The notes below the pieces were generated by a model, which saw nothing but the letters and a program-made list of their open reading frames with translations, made no database searches and was not told where the DNA came from. A stretch of DNA of 64,000 nucleotides from Loxodes magnus (taxonomy: Eukaryota; Ciliophora; Karyorelictea; Loxodida; Loxodidae): the NCBI GenBank assembly GCA_946699065.1, contig CAMPDV010000110.1:310001-374000 (forward strand), read 5' to 3'. This document shows positions 49,747-58,825 of this stretch, piece after piece; the first letter of the stretch is position 1, and every line of letters begins with the position of its first letter. A program made the translations under genes and the position numbers.

Positions 49747-49872
49747 AAGAAGACTGGAACATTTGGTTCTAACATCAAGAATAATCTTTAAAAGCAGATT
49801 CTCCATTTGGATAAGCAGACGTGATTCATTGGACGAATAAAATGTCAATAAGAAGTATTGGAATACTTTTTT
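49747..49872 (+). ncRNA. Possible small RNA with terminator-like hairpin
   Basis: 126 nt of intermediate GC directly after the previous candidate. Contains GAAC-ATTTG-GTTC, AGAAT...ATTCT and TCC-ATTT-GGA pairings, and ends with the perfect hairpin AAGTATT-GG-AATACTT (49853-49868) followed by T residues. Could be a separate small RNA or the 3' part of a longer one. No snoRNA C/D boxes or other signature found. Confidence 0.3.
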
Positions 49873-50042
49873 AATATTAAATATTAATATTGAAAGATTC
49901 GCATGCTAAGGAGGTGCTACACACTTAATAGTTAAAGTTAAAAATTAAAAAGCTTTGTTAAAGCCTTAGTAGTCAGCCATCTGACCTATTCTATCAGCTT
50001 GTCTCTATTAGTTTGTCTTGAATTCCTACTAGGCTTAGTTAG

Positions 50043-51105
50043 GCGGTGTAGCACTTCATTAGTGCACCATCCTTTAATATTCGGAATGGTTTTGGTCTTG
50101 CACTTAGCGTTCCTAATTATTTATCCAACGATTAAGATTTGAATTAAAGAATTTTTTTCCATAAATTTTTCCGCTTTATGTTGGATATATCCTAAATAGT
50201 TTTCTAAACACATCTTATTTATTCTTTCTTTAAATTTCGCTTAGTTAGTAGCAGTATTTTCATTGGTGTTATTTATTGCACAAGTAGCATTTTATTCTTT
50301 TTTTAAACTATTATTCCTGTAACACTTATTTAATTTAAATTTACTACTTATTTTAAATAAACGTTTACTGTTTATTTTAATTTGAGGCTTCATTTTCTAT
50401 TTCCATAGGATCTGATTAATTCTGTTAAAACGAAAATGGCGTTAACTGAATTTATTATTAAATTTAAAGAATTATTTGTTCCAGTTTGTTTTCTATTTCT
50501 TATGATTATTAATATTGCTTCTCAAGTAAAGACGTTATTAGTTTTTCTAATTTTTCTACTTTATCAGTGAGGTATCTATTTTTAAAAATAAACTCTTTTA
50601 ATGACTTAGATAATATTTCTATTTGAGTTTGTGTCGGAAGTTTTTTTAATTCTGGATTTCCAAGTGGTTAATGTTCGTCATATCAATCATATTTCTCACT
50701 TTCACTCATATTAATTATTTCGCTTTTTTATTTTTTAGAGAATTTTCCTGCTTAAATGTTTTGTTCAAAGTTCTGTTATTCCTAGAAGCAATTTTATTAT
50801 ATATCAATAATAATATTTATTTATTTTAATATTTTTAATTTAATATTTATTTTTATCTTCTGATATTATTTATCTATTTTTAATAGTTAAAATCACATTT
50901 TTTAGATGATTATTAATTTGTTTAGATTAAGAAAGCAAATTTTTTTAATAATTAATAGTGCTTAAAATAAATAGAGATTGAAAAATAAAATATCTAATCT
51001 TAAAACTAGTTACAGAAATAAAAAGATATTAAATTAAAAGTAAAATATCTTAAAATAGATAAATAAATTTGGTTTTGGGGCGCGTAGCACCCCGTTGGTG
51101 CGCAG
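50043..51105 (-). mobile_element. Intact Gag-like element (copy 4) with terminal hairpin repeats
   Basis: The intact Gag-like ORF at 50056-50709 is bracketed by two copies, in direct orientation, of a 25-bp hairpin motif. One is at 50043-50068 (GGTGTAGCACTTCATTAGTG) and one at 51080-51103 (GCGTAGCACCCCGTTGGTGC). In each, GCACY...RGTGC forms a stem, and the two copies differ by paired changes (GCACT/AGTGC against GCACC/GGTGC). The ORF's TGA stop lies inside the left copy. Further 3' of the ORF, AAGCCTTAGTAG (49961-49972) and CTACTAGGCTTAG (50026-50038) form a long stem, and GTGCTACAC at 49914 is an inverted match to GTGTAGCAC at 50046. Boundaries are inferred from these repeats; no target-site duplication was established. 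Confidence 0.5.
50056..50709 (-). CDS. Gag-like protein, copy 4 (coiled coil + CCHC), intact
   Basis: 217 aa, ATG 50707-50709 to TGA 50056-50058. Order: acidic start MSESEKYDW, basic coiled coil (TDKVEKLEKLITSLLEKQYQ and ENKLEQIILQ), SDPMEIENE (matching SIPMEIEQE in copy 1), a Gln-rich linker, the zinc knuckle at 50251-50289 (CYLCNKQHQWKYC, C-x2-C-x3-H-x4-C), then IYPTQSGKIYGKKF, which matches FYPTRNGEIYKKK in copy 1, and a basic tail. The Trp in the knuckle is TGA. The intact frame and two conserved blocks outside the knuckle show common descent with copy 1. Expected role by analogy: RNA binding and assembly of a ribonucleoprotein or capsid. No catalytic ORF adjoins it. Confidence 0.68.
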
Positions 51106-51110
51106 CTCTT

Positions 51111-51708
51111 TATAATAAAATTTAACTTTTAATGTAAAAATTACATGTAATAGAATTGCTCAAATTTTAGTCTATTTTTAAATAGTAATGATTTGAAAAT
51201 TTGAAAATCATCTCAAAGTCTGTAAAATATTAAGCATAAGTATCTAAATAATTTAATCTTCAATTAATTGATTTTAATCAGATAAGAAATTTTTGTGCAA
51301 TATTTTCTCTAGATTTCCTTTTTTAATTTTTTCTCATTTTTAAATCTTTATAGTTTAACAAATATAAATATAAAATATAGCCATAAGAATAGTAATAAAT
51401 TTATAGATTTTACTAAAATAATAATCCTTTTATTTAATATTTTACATTTTATTTTGGTTTAAATAGTTTAAAATTTAAATTATTTCCTGTTTATCTTAAT
51501 TAGTGTTATACTTACTGCTTTCAAAAATTGATATTTTTCTAATATAAAAACCAAAAGGGATGCTTTATTTATCTATACTATAATATAAAAAAGGAAAAGA
51601 TGATAATTAAATTTATAGTGTGTTGCATTATTTATTGAAATAAAATTATTGAGAAAAATTTAAATAATTAAGCCTTTGTTTAAATAAAAAGTAAACAAAA
51701 TTTACTAA
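51111..51708. other. AT-rich spacer upstream of tRNA-Met
   Basis: No gene or repeat recognised. Confidence 0.6.
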
Positions 51709-51781
51709 GGACTTATGGCGCAATGGTAGCGCGGCAGTCTCATAATCTGCAGGTTGGAGTGTTCGAATCCTCCTAAGTCTA
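51709..51781 (+). tRNA. tRNA-Met (CAT), elongator type
   Basis: 73 nt including discriminator A. Acceptor GGACTTA with TAAGTCT (G-U at the end), D-stem GCGC/GCGC, anticodon loop CTCATAA with CAT at 51741-51743, and T-arm GGAGT-GTTCGAA-TCCTCC region. The anticodon arm GCAGT/TCTGC with a T-T mismatch at the loop end is the usual elongator Met form. No intron, no encoded CCA. Followed at once by a T6 Pol III terminator. Outside the anticodon arm it is identical to the tRNA-Trp gene 0.8 kb downstream except for one T-loop base. Confidence 0.95.
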
Positions 51782-52483
51782 TTTTTTATAATAAAATAAA
51801 ATTTATTAAAATTAACTGTTTAAAGAATAAATTAAAAACTAAAGCATTATGAATTATTTATATAATTATGATAATAATACCTAAATACTTGCGGTATAGT
51901 TAAAAATGTATCTTTTTAAATTTAAAATTGACCAAATTTTAAAGTGATTAAAGTTAAAAAAAGGTTTTTAAAAAACTAATATATCAGAAAATAAAATAAT
52001 AGTCATATTATATAAAAATAAATTTCTTAGTTAATTAAATTAAATTAAAATGGAAGGAAGGAAGGAAGGAAGTTAAAAAATTTTAAAGATTTTCTGTTTA
52101 AGAAATTTAATTTGTAAGATTTGTTAAATGCTCATGAAATTTTAAGAGAAAGTCGTAAAATTTAGTATAAATCTAAATTTTCTCTAACATAAAATTATTT
52201 ATTAAGCTGAAAAGCGAACATTATAGAATTTAATTTAGTTTAATTTCTCTAGTATAAAACTAATAAGATAAAGCATTTTTTAAGCTTAGTTATGCTAATA
52301 TATCTGATTTAATGAAAGATACATAAAATTTTACATGAATCATGCGAAATATCTTCTATAAGCAATAAAAATTTAAAATTAAATTATATATCATAAAAGA
52401 GAAAGGATTTATTTTAGTAAAAAGTATATAAAGAATTACAACTAGTAATTCCATTTAAAAAATTCAAAAAGAAAAACCTCTAA
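51782..52483. other. AT-rich spacer between tRNA genes
   Basis: Contains a short (GGAA)n run near 52051-52071 (GGAAGGAAGGAAGGAAG). Nothing else recognised. Confidence 0.6.
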
Positions 52484-52556
52484 GGACTTATGGCGCAATG
52501 GTAGCGCGTTCGACTCCAGATCGAAAGGTTGGAGTGTTCAAATCCTCCTAAGTCTA
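52484..52556 (+). tRNA. tRNA-Trp (CCA)
   Basis: 73 nt including discriminator A. Anticodon CCA at 52516-52518 in loop CTCCAGA; anticodon stem TTCGA/TCGAA has the full 5 bp. D-arm GGCGCAATGGTAGCGCG and T-arm as in the tRNA-Met copy. A T4 terminator follows at 52559. It reads UGG by standard pairing. In this organism UGA is also Trp, so either this tRNA reads UGA by wobble or a separate tRNA-Trp(TCA) exists elsewhere; none is in this window. Confidence 0.95.
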
Positions 52557-53185
52557 AATTTTATCTTAAACAAATATAGATTTTCATTTAATTTTTATTA
52601 TTTAGTTTTTTTTATTTATTTAACTATCTAATAGTCTCTTTTATAAGGAGAAAACTGTCAAGAATTTATGTAGACAAGGATGGAAGAATATTTAGAAGGA
52701 GGTTTTTTCAAGGGAGTACAAGAAATTTTATTTTAAATTTCATGGAACAAACACTGGAAATATGTATTGAAGGGGTTTAAAATCCCCGGATATACGAGTA
52801 CTTTAATTTAGTATAATATTATTATTAGTCTCTTTTATAGATTTTATCTCTGATATTTGAATAAATTTTTTTATTACTATCCTAAAAAATTTGAATTATA
52901 GAATAATGATTTTCTAGTTTTATGTTATATATTTCATTTTGAAAATTCCAAGATCTATAGAGAACTAGTTAGTCATATTTTGGTATAATTTTGTTAATAA
53001 ATTTAAGTTTATTTCTTTAAAAATGTTTATACTTTAATGTAAAATTTTTAAGCATTATTCTTTAAACTTTTATTAATAATATTGATAGATTTATCTAAAC
53101 TTAAATTATAAGATCTTTAAAAAATTTTACTTAGAAAATAATAATAATAATAGGATAAATTAAGTTTAGCAATTATTGAGGATTT
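52557..53185. other. AT-rich spacer
   Basis: No gene recognised. A slightly richer patch at 52645-52790 (AAGGAGG, CCCCGG) shows no structure I can support. A TAA trinucleotide run occurs near 53140-53153, next to the 3' end of Gag-like copy 2. Confidence 0.5.
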
Positions 53186-54086
53186 TCACCTCTTCATGCT
53201 AGACACCAGATTGCTCCGGCGTTAATAATAAAGTTTTAAAGGTCTCTCTTCCTCTCTCCTCCCACTGCTCATGTCATTTCCAATTCTATCTTCATTTCTA
53301 ATCAGATTTTCTCTTGTAGATGAAACCTAATTAATTTAGGTATAATCTCTCTCTGATTTGTCTCTATTTCATTTGTTTTTCTTCCTCTGCTGAGCTTGTA
53401 TTCTTCTTTATTTAATCCAATACTACGTCTTGAAATTTTGGAATTTCATGCAGCGTCTTCACAAGTGTTTTGTCGAATTGCAGTAGTAACAATTCTTCAC
53501 TACTTTTTGTAGTTAACCCTAGTCTTCATGTTGGTCTCTTCAATCATCATTTGATCTCCCCTTTGTTCATCTAGCTTCTTTTCTAAGTTTTCCAGTCTGT
53601 AACTCAGATCAGATTGTTTCTGAAGCTAGTTTTGGGATTAGTTTATTTGGTCTTAGGATATGTATCAGAAAGCGCTTATTTCTCTTTCTTAGGACATAAG
53701 TCTGGATTCTATTCCTTCTGCTAGGCTGAGTTGTTCAGTAAGCTTCTCATTATCCTTCCTCAGTTTCCTAACTTCTTCCTGGATGTTCAGTACCACTTTG
53801 ATGAGCTACTCCATGCTCATCTGGCCAGAAGGATTAAATTCTGACACATCCTGGTGATGAGCAGACTTCATCTACTTTCTTGGCTTTTCCTCCGATGTAG
53901 GATTTATTACTTGAGTTGCTTTCTAGGATTTCTTTTGCTCTTCATATCCTTTTTGAATTTCAGGTTGTTAAGATTAAGAAGAAGGTTAAGGTTAAGGTTA
54001 AGAAAAAGACGACTGGCCAAGATTGGATTCAGGTTTCCTCTCCAACTTTTTGGAGGTGGTGTAGAAACCTCTTTTGAATCCTCCAT
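53186..54086 (-). mobile_element. Gag-like ORF copy 2 (coiled coil + CCHC), frame-broken
   Basis: Minus strand, GC-rich relative to flanks. Starts just after ATGG with GGFKRGFYTTSKKLERK, closely matching copy 1. Then come a Gln/Pro/Ser stretch (SFSQPQPQPSSQSQQPE), the coiled coil (LIKVVLNIQEEVRKLRKDNE; DLSYRLENLEKKLDEQ) and, in a shifted frame, the knuckle at 53450-53491: CYYCNSTKHLWRRC. This shares HLWRRC with copy 1; here that Trp is TGA, there TGG. The basic tail ends SNLVSSMKR at TGA 53186-53188. At least one frameshift separates the coiled coil from the knuckle, and the ATG is out of register with the conserved block, so this copy looks inactive. Confidence 0.68.
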
Positions 54087-55549
54087 TTTTTATTTTACTT
54101 AGAAAATTAATTATAGTTTAAAATATATAAAAACATTGCTGCTATGAAATTTATTCCAGATGTTTGAATTTTAGTAAAATAAATTAAATAGATGAAGAAT
54201 AAATAAAAATATTTTCTAATAATATAAAATAAAATATAATTATTATAAACTAATAAAAATAATATAAAAACACTAAAATTATATTTTAAAATCATTATTT
54301 AAAAAATCAATTTTATTAAATATTTTTAAATTTAGTATTAAAAAGATTAAGTTTTATAGCAAGAGTTAATTTCAATTTTATTTTATAAAGAAAATATTCA
54401 AATATAGAATCCGATTAAGAATACTTTATTACTAAATAATTTATTAATGTTTATAAGAAAAAGAAAAGCATAAAAGTAATTTTATCCTTATTTTATTTCG
54501 AGTGGAAATAAATATTTACATTAATTTATATAAATAGTTTTATTTTTTTAATTAAAACTTAATTTATTATAAAGATAACTTTATTCATTCTTAATGCTTG
54601 CTAAATTTATTTTTAAGTTGATTAATAAATAGAACTAGATTAAATGAGCCTTTTATTTTATATATTTAGTCAAAAAAATAATTTGTGAAATAGCTTTAAA
54701 ATAATTTAATTTAATTTAATTAAGGTTGCAAGTAAAAGATCTAGAAACTAGAGAAAGATAAATTAATAAGATTAAAAGAAATTACAAAAGCATTTTTTTA
54801 ATTATTGATAAAGAAATTAAATTATTATAATATAAAGTAGAAGATATACTTAATTTTTTAATTTTCTTTATATTAAGTTTGTTTTATAATTTCACATATT
54901 AATACTTCTATAATTATATATTTCATCTTCACAAGTTTTATTCATAGAATAACCTAATAAAAAAAGTAAGCTAAGTTATTTTTAAATTATTTATCTCTTA
55001 AATTATTTTTCTTTATCATATTGGTAATATTTTGTATAAAATAGAGATATAATATTTTTATCGTCTTTTAGATTTTTGTTATATATCATTTTTATTAATG
55101 AAATTATATTTAAAATATTTTGCTTATAATTAATAAAATTTAGTTTATCCATTTATCTATTTATCTATTTATTTAAATTTATAAAATTAAATTCAAATTT
55201 AGATTAAATGGTAGAAAGAAACTAGCTCAATTTAAATATAATTTATTTTATAGTAAATATTACTTATTAAAAGAAAACAAGATAAATACACATTTTTATA
55301 ATTAACAAATTGAATGATTTTTTTAATTTAACTTAATTTTTTTATGTTCTTTAGTATTATATTTCAGATTTTTTAAACTTTTAATTTTAAATAATTTCTT
55401 TGGAAAATATTAACTCTGTGAATGAATATTTGGTGCAAGTTTATAGAAATAAGTTATAATTAATATGTTTTATCTATTTAAACATTATAATAATATATCA
55501 TCTTTATTTTTATTTAAATCACCCTTATTATTACTAAAATTTATTTGCG
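54087..55549. other. AT-rich spacer, no gene seen
   Basis: Very AT-rich with TTTAA-type and TATC-type short repeats (54703-54721; 55154-55174). No recognised gene. Confidence 0.6.
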
Positions 55550-56137
55550 TCATATAATATTAACTTATTATAAAATAAATTTAATTCTATTAAAAACATC
55601 AAATTAAGGAGCATTTAAATTGTCAATCTAAAATCGATCTCGTCTTTATTACCTTCATTTATGAAATTATTATTGTTTAAATCTTTCAAAATATTATAAA
55701 GTAAATTCTCGATAATTAAAGTGAGCCATTTTAAAGTTTAAAGGATCAGCAAATTTTTTTTCTATAACAATTTCATAAAACTTGTTACTATTAAATTCTT
55801 AAGGAATAAATTATTTTATAAATAATTGTCTTTATAGATAACTTTTTTCTATTTTACCTTTTAAATTATTTCTTTATACTGTTTTCACTGTCAAAGCTAC
55901 AAAATATTATTAATAATAATAAGTAACCATATAATTATGCCTCTATTTCCTATTTAGCAGCAAGATAAATAATTATATATCTATTTATAATTTTTCTACC
56001 TTTTTCTTTTCTTTCATTTATTCATAGTAGAACTATTTACAAAGTGATACATGAGTATAGATATAACATTAATTCTTTGAAATCAGCTTTAAACTAGGAC
56101 TTTAGTATTAAATTTTAGATTTACTTGTCAAATGCAT
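55550..56137 (-). CDS. Hypothetical 195-aa ORF
   Basis: ATG 56135-56137 to TGA 55550-55552 with a single internal TGA. The C-terminal half is protein-like with aromatic and charged residues (KFYEIVIEKKFADPLNFKM, HFNYREFTLQYFERFKQQQF, FQIDNLNAPQFDVFNRI); the N-terminal half is basic (EQMKEKKKVEKLQIDIQ). The frame may extend further 5'. No family recognised. It lies 0.45 kb downstream of the RING-H2 gene on the same strand. Confidence 0.35.
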
Positions 56138-56591
56138 AAACGATTTACAGACTAATGATTTATTTTTGATAATTGATAGCTATTTTAAATTTAAGTTTAT
56201 AAAGATTGTTCTGAAATAAATTTATTAGAAATATTAAAGGATACTAATGAAGGGATTATACCAAATGACTAATTAAAATTCAAATAAGCACCTTTTAAAA
56301 GTCTTTAAATGAAAAAAGAGTGTAAAAGGATATTTGCTTTAATATAAGTTAAAATTAAAATTCTACTTAGAAAGTATATTCAAAATCTAATTTACAAATA
56401 AACTACCAAAAGTTAAAAAATCCTTTAGATATTTAGATATTCATATTTAATTATTCTTAAGCTAATAATAATTTACTTAATCAATAAGTAATTTTCTATT
56501 AATTTTACGTATAATATAAATTTGTAATATTTTGGAAATGCTTCTAAATAATCTAAATCGTATAAACAAATTAAATAAAATTTTAGCTTCA
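56138..56591. other. AT-rich spacer
   Basis: Between the hypothetical ORF and the RING-H2 stop. Nothing recognised. Confidence 0.5.
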
Positions 56592-57839
56592 TCATAGTTT
56601 GATTAAAATCTCTTTTTATTAAAATAACTTCTATTTAATTATTATTTTGATTTAATTCGCTATTAAAGTATGAATATATTAAAAAATTTAATGTCGGATT
56701 TAATAATCTACAGCTACATTAAATGAAACTGGCAAATCCGATATATTTTATGAAGATTCAGTTTGAATTTGGTGATTTCTAATATCTTTATCCTTTTCTT
56801 GATTGTTCATATAACTTCTACGACAAATGCAACATGTCATATACTATTTAAATCACTAATCTATGCACTCTTTATGGTAAAAATGTTTACAAGGTAATTT
56901 TCTTATTTAAGCTCCGTTTTTAAAATTACTTAAGCAGATGATGCACTCTTGATATTGCTTATTATTACTATCTGAAACATATTCAACTTCTGGAAATTGC
57001 AAGTGAATTTTTAAGTATTCGACTAATATTTTATTATCAATATCTTGCATCTAAATTTATTAATCTAAATTATTAAGTTCCAATGGATTGCACTCTTTAA
57101 CTATTCAGTATAATATAAATGATATATCTATAAGAGCCATTCCTATTGCAAACCACATAGCTGTAGTTATTCTAAATTTCTTATTTAATTCTAGATTTAA
57201 TTCTATATTTTAAGTTTTATTTTAGTTATTTACTATCTTCAAATTTCAAACTCCTTTCTTTAGTTTTATTTCTGTGCTAAAATTTCGATCAGTAGATATG
57301 TTTTTTTGGTATGTCTAAAAATCAGGTAAAACTTCTTCTTCATAATCTTAACTTCTAAAGAAAAGACTTATATTCTTTGATGTTTTAATGGATATTCGAA
57401 GAATATCAGTTTCTTCTTATATGTTAAAAACTAATCATTAATATGAGGAAGAAGTTAAATTTATATTATATCAATATCCAAATTCTATTTCTTATCCTTT
57501 AATACTACAATCATAATCTAACCAAGGCAATTTACACTAGCATTTACAATTTTAGTCATTATATCCATTGGTGCTACAGTTGTTAAGGCATTTTTTCTCT
57601 TAAGAGAATGTAAAAGTTAAATTATATTCTAAGAGATGCTGCTTTTCTCAGTTCAAGTTATTAATAGCAACCATCAAATTTTAAAAAGGTAAATAAACTG
57701 TTATATTTTGATGATTTCTGTGCAAGGCTACATTATATCAATCAATAAGCTAAATCTATTATTCTTATTTCTATTCTTTTATACTGGAATTATGCTAAAT
57801 TGACATCACGCAATTTCATTCTTTACTTATAATATTCAT
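56592..57839 (-). CDS. EGF-like / TM / RING-H2 protein
   Basis: 415 aa, ATG 57837-57839, ending in two consecutive TGA codons (56592-56594 and 56589-56591). The N-terminal luminal/extracellular region has an EGF-like Cys cluster (KKCLNNCSTNGYNDQNCKCQ, then CKLPWLDYDCS). A TM helix near residue 250 (TTAMWFAIGMALIDISFILY) is followed by a canonical RING-H2: CIICLSNF...LPCKHFYHKEC...CCICR, with the Trp before the seventh ligand (DQWF) encoded by TGA. A RING-H2 after a TM helix is the layout of PA-TM-RING/Goliath-like ubiquitin ligases, here with an EGF-type instead of a PA ectodomain. No obvious cleavable signal peptide, so the N-terminus may be incomplete. The last 50 or so residues are a basic low-complexity tail. 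Confidence 0.82.
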
Positions 57840-57949
57840 CTCTATAGTCAAATGCTTATACTAGTCAAATGCTTACACAAAAGTCTGACTCAAAGACAAA
57901 ATAGAACTACTTAAATTAAGGATTTATTAAGTCTAAAATTAATAAAAAA

Positions 57950-58825
57950 ATGGAAATGGAATAGAATATTCGACTATCTAAAAATTAGGCAAGGAACGCA
58001 AGAAGAAGAGCTAACAAAGAACTAGAGAAGAAGTAGAAATCAATGGAACACTTATCAAGCTCCTCTTCAGAAGGCAAAGTAATGGTTGGACAAGTTAATG
58101 AGAGCACTTCGCTTTCAATTGAAATGGAAAAGATGAAAAAATTAATTTCTAAATATGAAGAAGAAACATATAATCAAGGAGAAAGAATTAGAGAGCTTAT
58201 GAATAACATTGAGGATCAAAATAACGAACTATTAATTCTTAGGAAATAGCTTATATAAAATAATATTGTGACAGAACAATAGCTCTATACTCAGTCTTAA
58301 AATAATTTCAAACAAGGGGTAAACATGAGTATTGAAGTCCTCCCTTCTTAAGCAAAAGATTAAGAAATAAATATAGAATAAAATGTTGATAAAAGTTTAA
58401 TTAAAAGAATAGAACAAATAGAAAAATTAGTTTTGCCTTAGTTGAATAAAAAAAAATAGACAAAAAATTGTTGATGTTGTAGGTCGAAATATCACTTATT
58501 AAAAAATTGTTAAAAATGATAAAAATTGAAAAAAAGAGAAGAAATAAAAACATGAAGGATGTTAAACAAACTTTGAATAACCGACTCAGGAATTTATAAA
58601 TAGAAATTATTTAGTGGTAACATGGAAAATTCATTGTGGTAGCCACCCACATTCAAAAAAAGGCCGTGGTATACATCCACGTTAAAAAAAAGGCGGAGCG
58701 AAATCGGTTGGAATCCCGAAGAACTCCAAAACTCTTAACATTTAGTTTACATTATTATTATTATTAAGTCTAAAATTAAGTAAATTAAAACTACAAGTGC
58801 TAAAGGTAATAAGCATGTGCTGTGA
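57950..58825 (+). CDS. Gag-like protein, copy 3 (coiled coil + CCHC), open frame
   Basis: 291 codons from ATG 57950 to TGA 58823-58825, one frame. N-terminus basic (RLSKNQARNARRRANKELEK), Ser-rich linker, coiled coil (EMEKMKKLISKYEEETYNQG and RIRELMNNIEDQNNELLILR, then IKRIEQIEKLVLP), CCHC knuckle at 58469-58510 (CWCCRSKYHLLKNC, C-x2-C-x4-H-x4-C, its Trp is TGA), and a basic tail. The tail holds an in-frame tandem duplication of about 30 bp (58636-58664 and 58666-58693) giving two W..PT/ST..KKR units, then EIGWNPEELQN, similar to IGWIGKQEAF of copy 1. Same order and spacing as the other three copies. No polymerase ORF follows. Confidence 0.65.
58636..58693 (+). repeat. Tandem duplication with GTGG/CCAC hairpins
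   Basis: Two units, GTGGTAGCCACCCACATTC and GTGGTATACATCCACGTTA, each followed by AAAAAAAGG. Each unit can form a GTGG...CCAC stem. It lies in frame within the tail of Gag-like copy 3 and adds about 10 residues. Confidence 0.6.

Noticed and set aside
51709..51781. A 4-bp anticodon stem (TGA-suppressor type) tRNA
   Set aside because: The T-T mismatch at the loop end is the normal feature of eukaryotic elongator tRNA-Met; the anticodon is CAT, so it is not a UGA decoder.
53854..54102. 82-codon plus-strand ORF with many Leu/Arg
   Set aside because: Antisense of the Gln/Pro-rich start of Gag-like copy 2; the repetitive AAGGTT units produce it.
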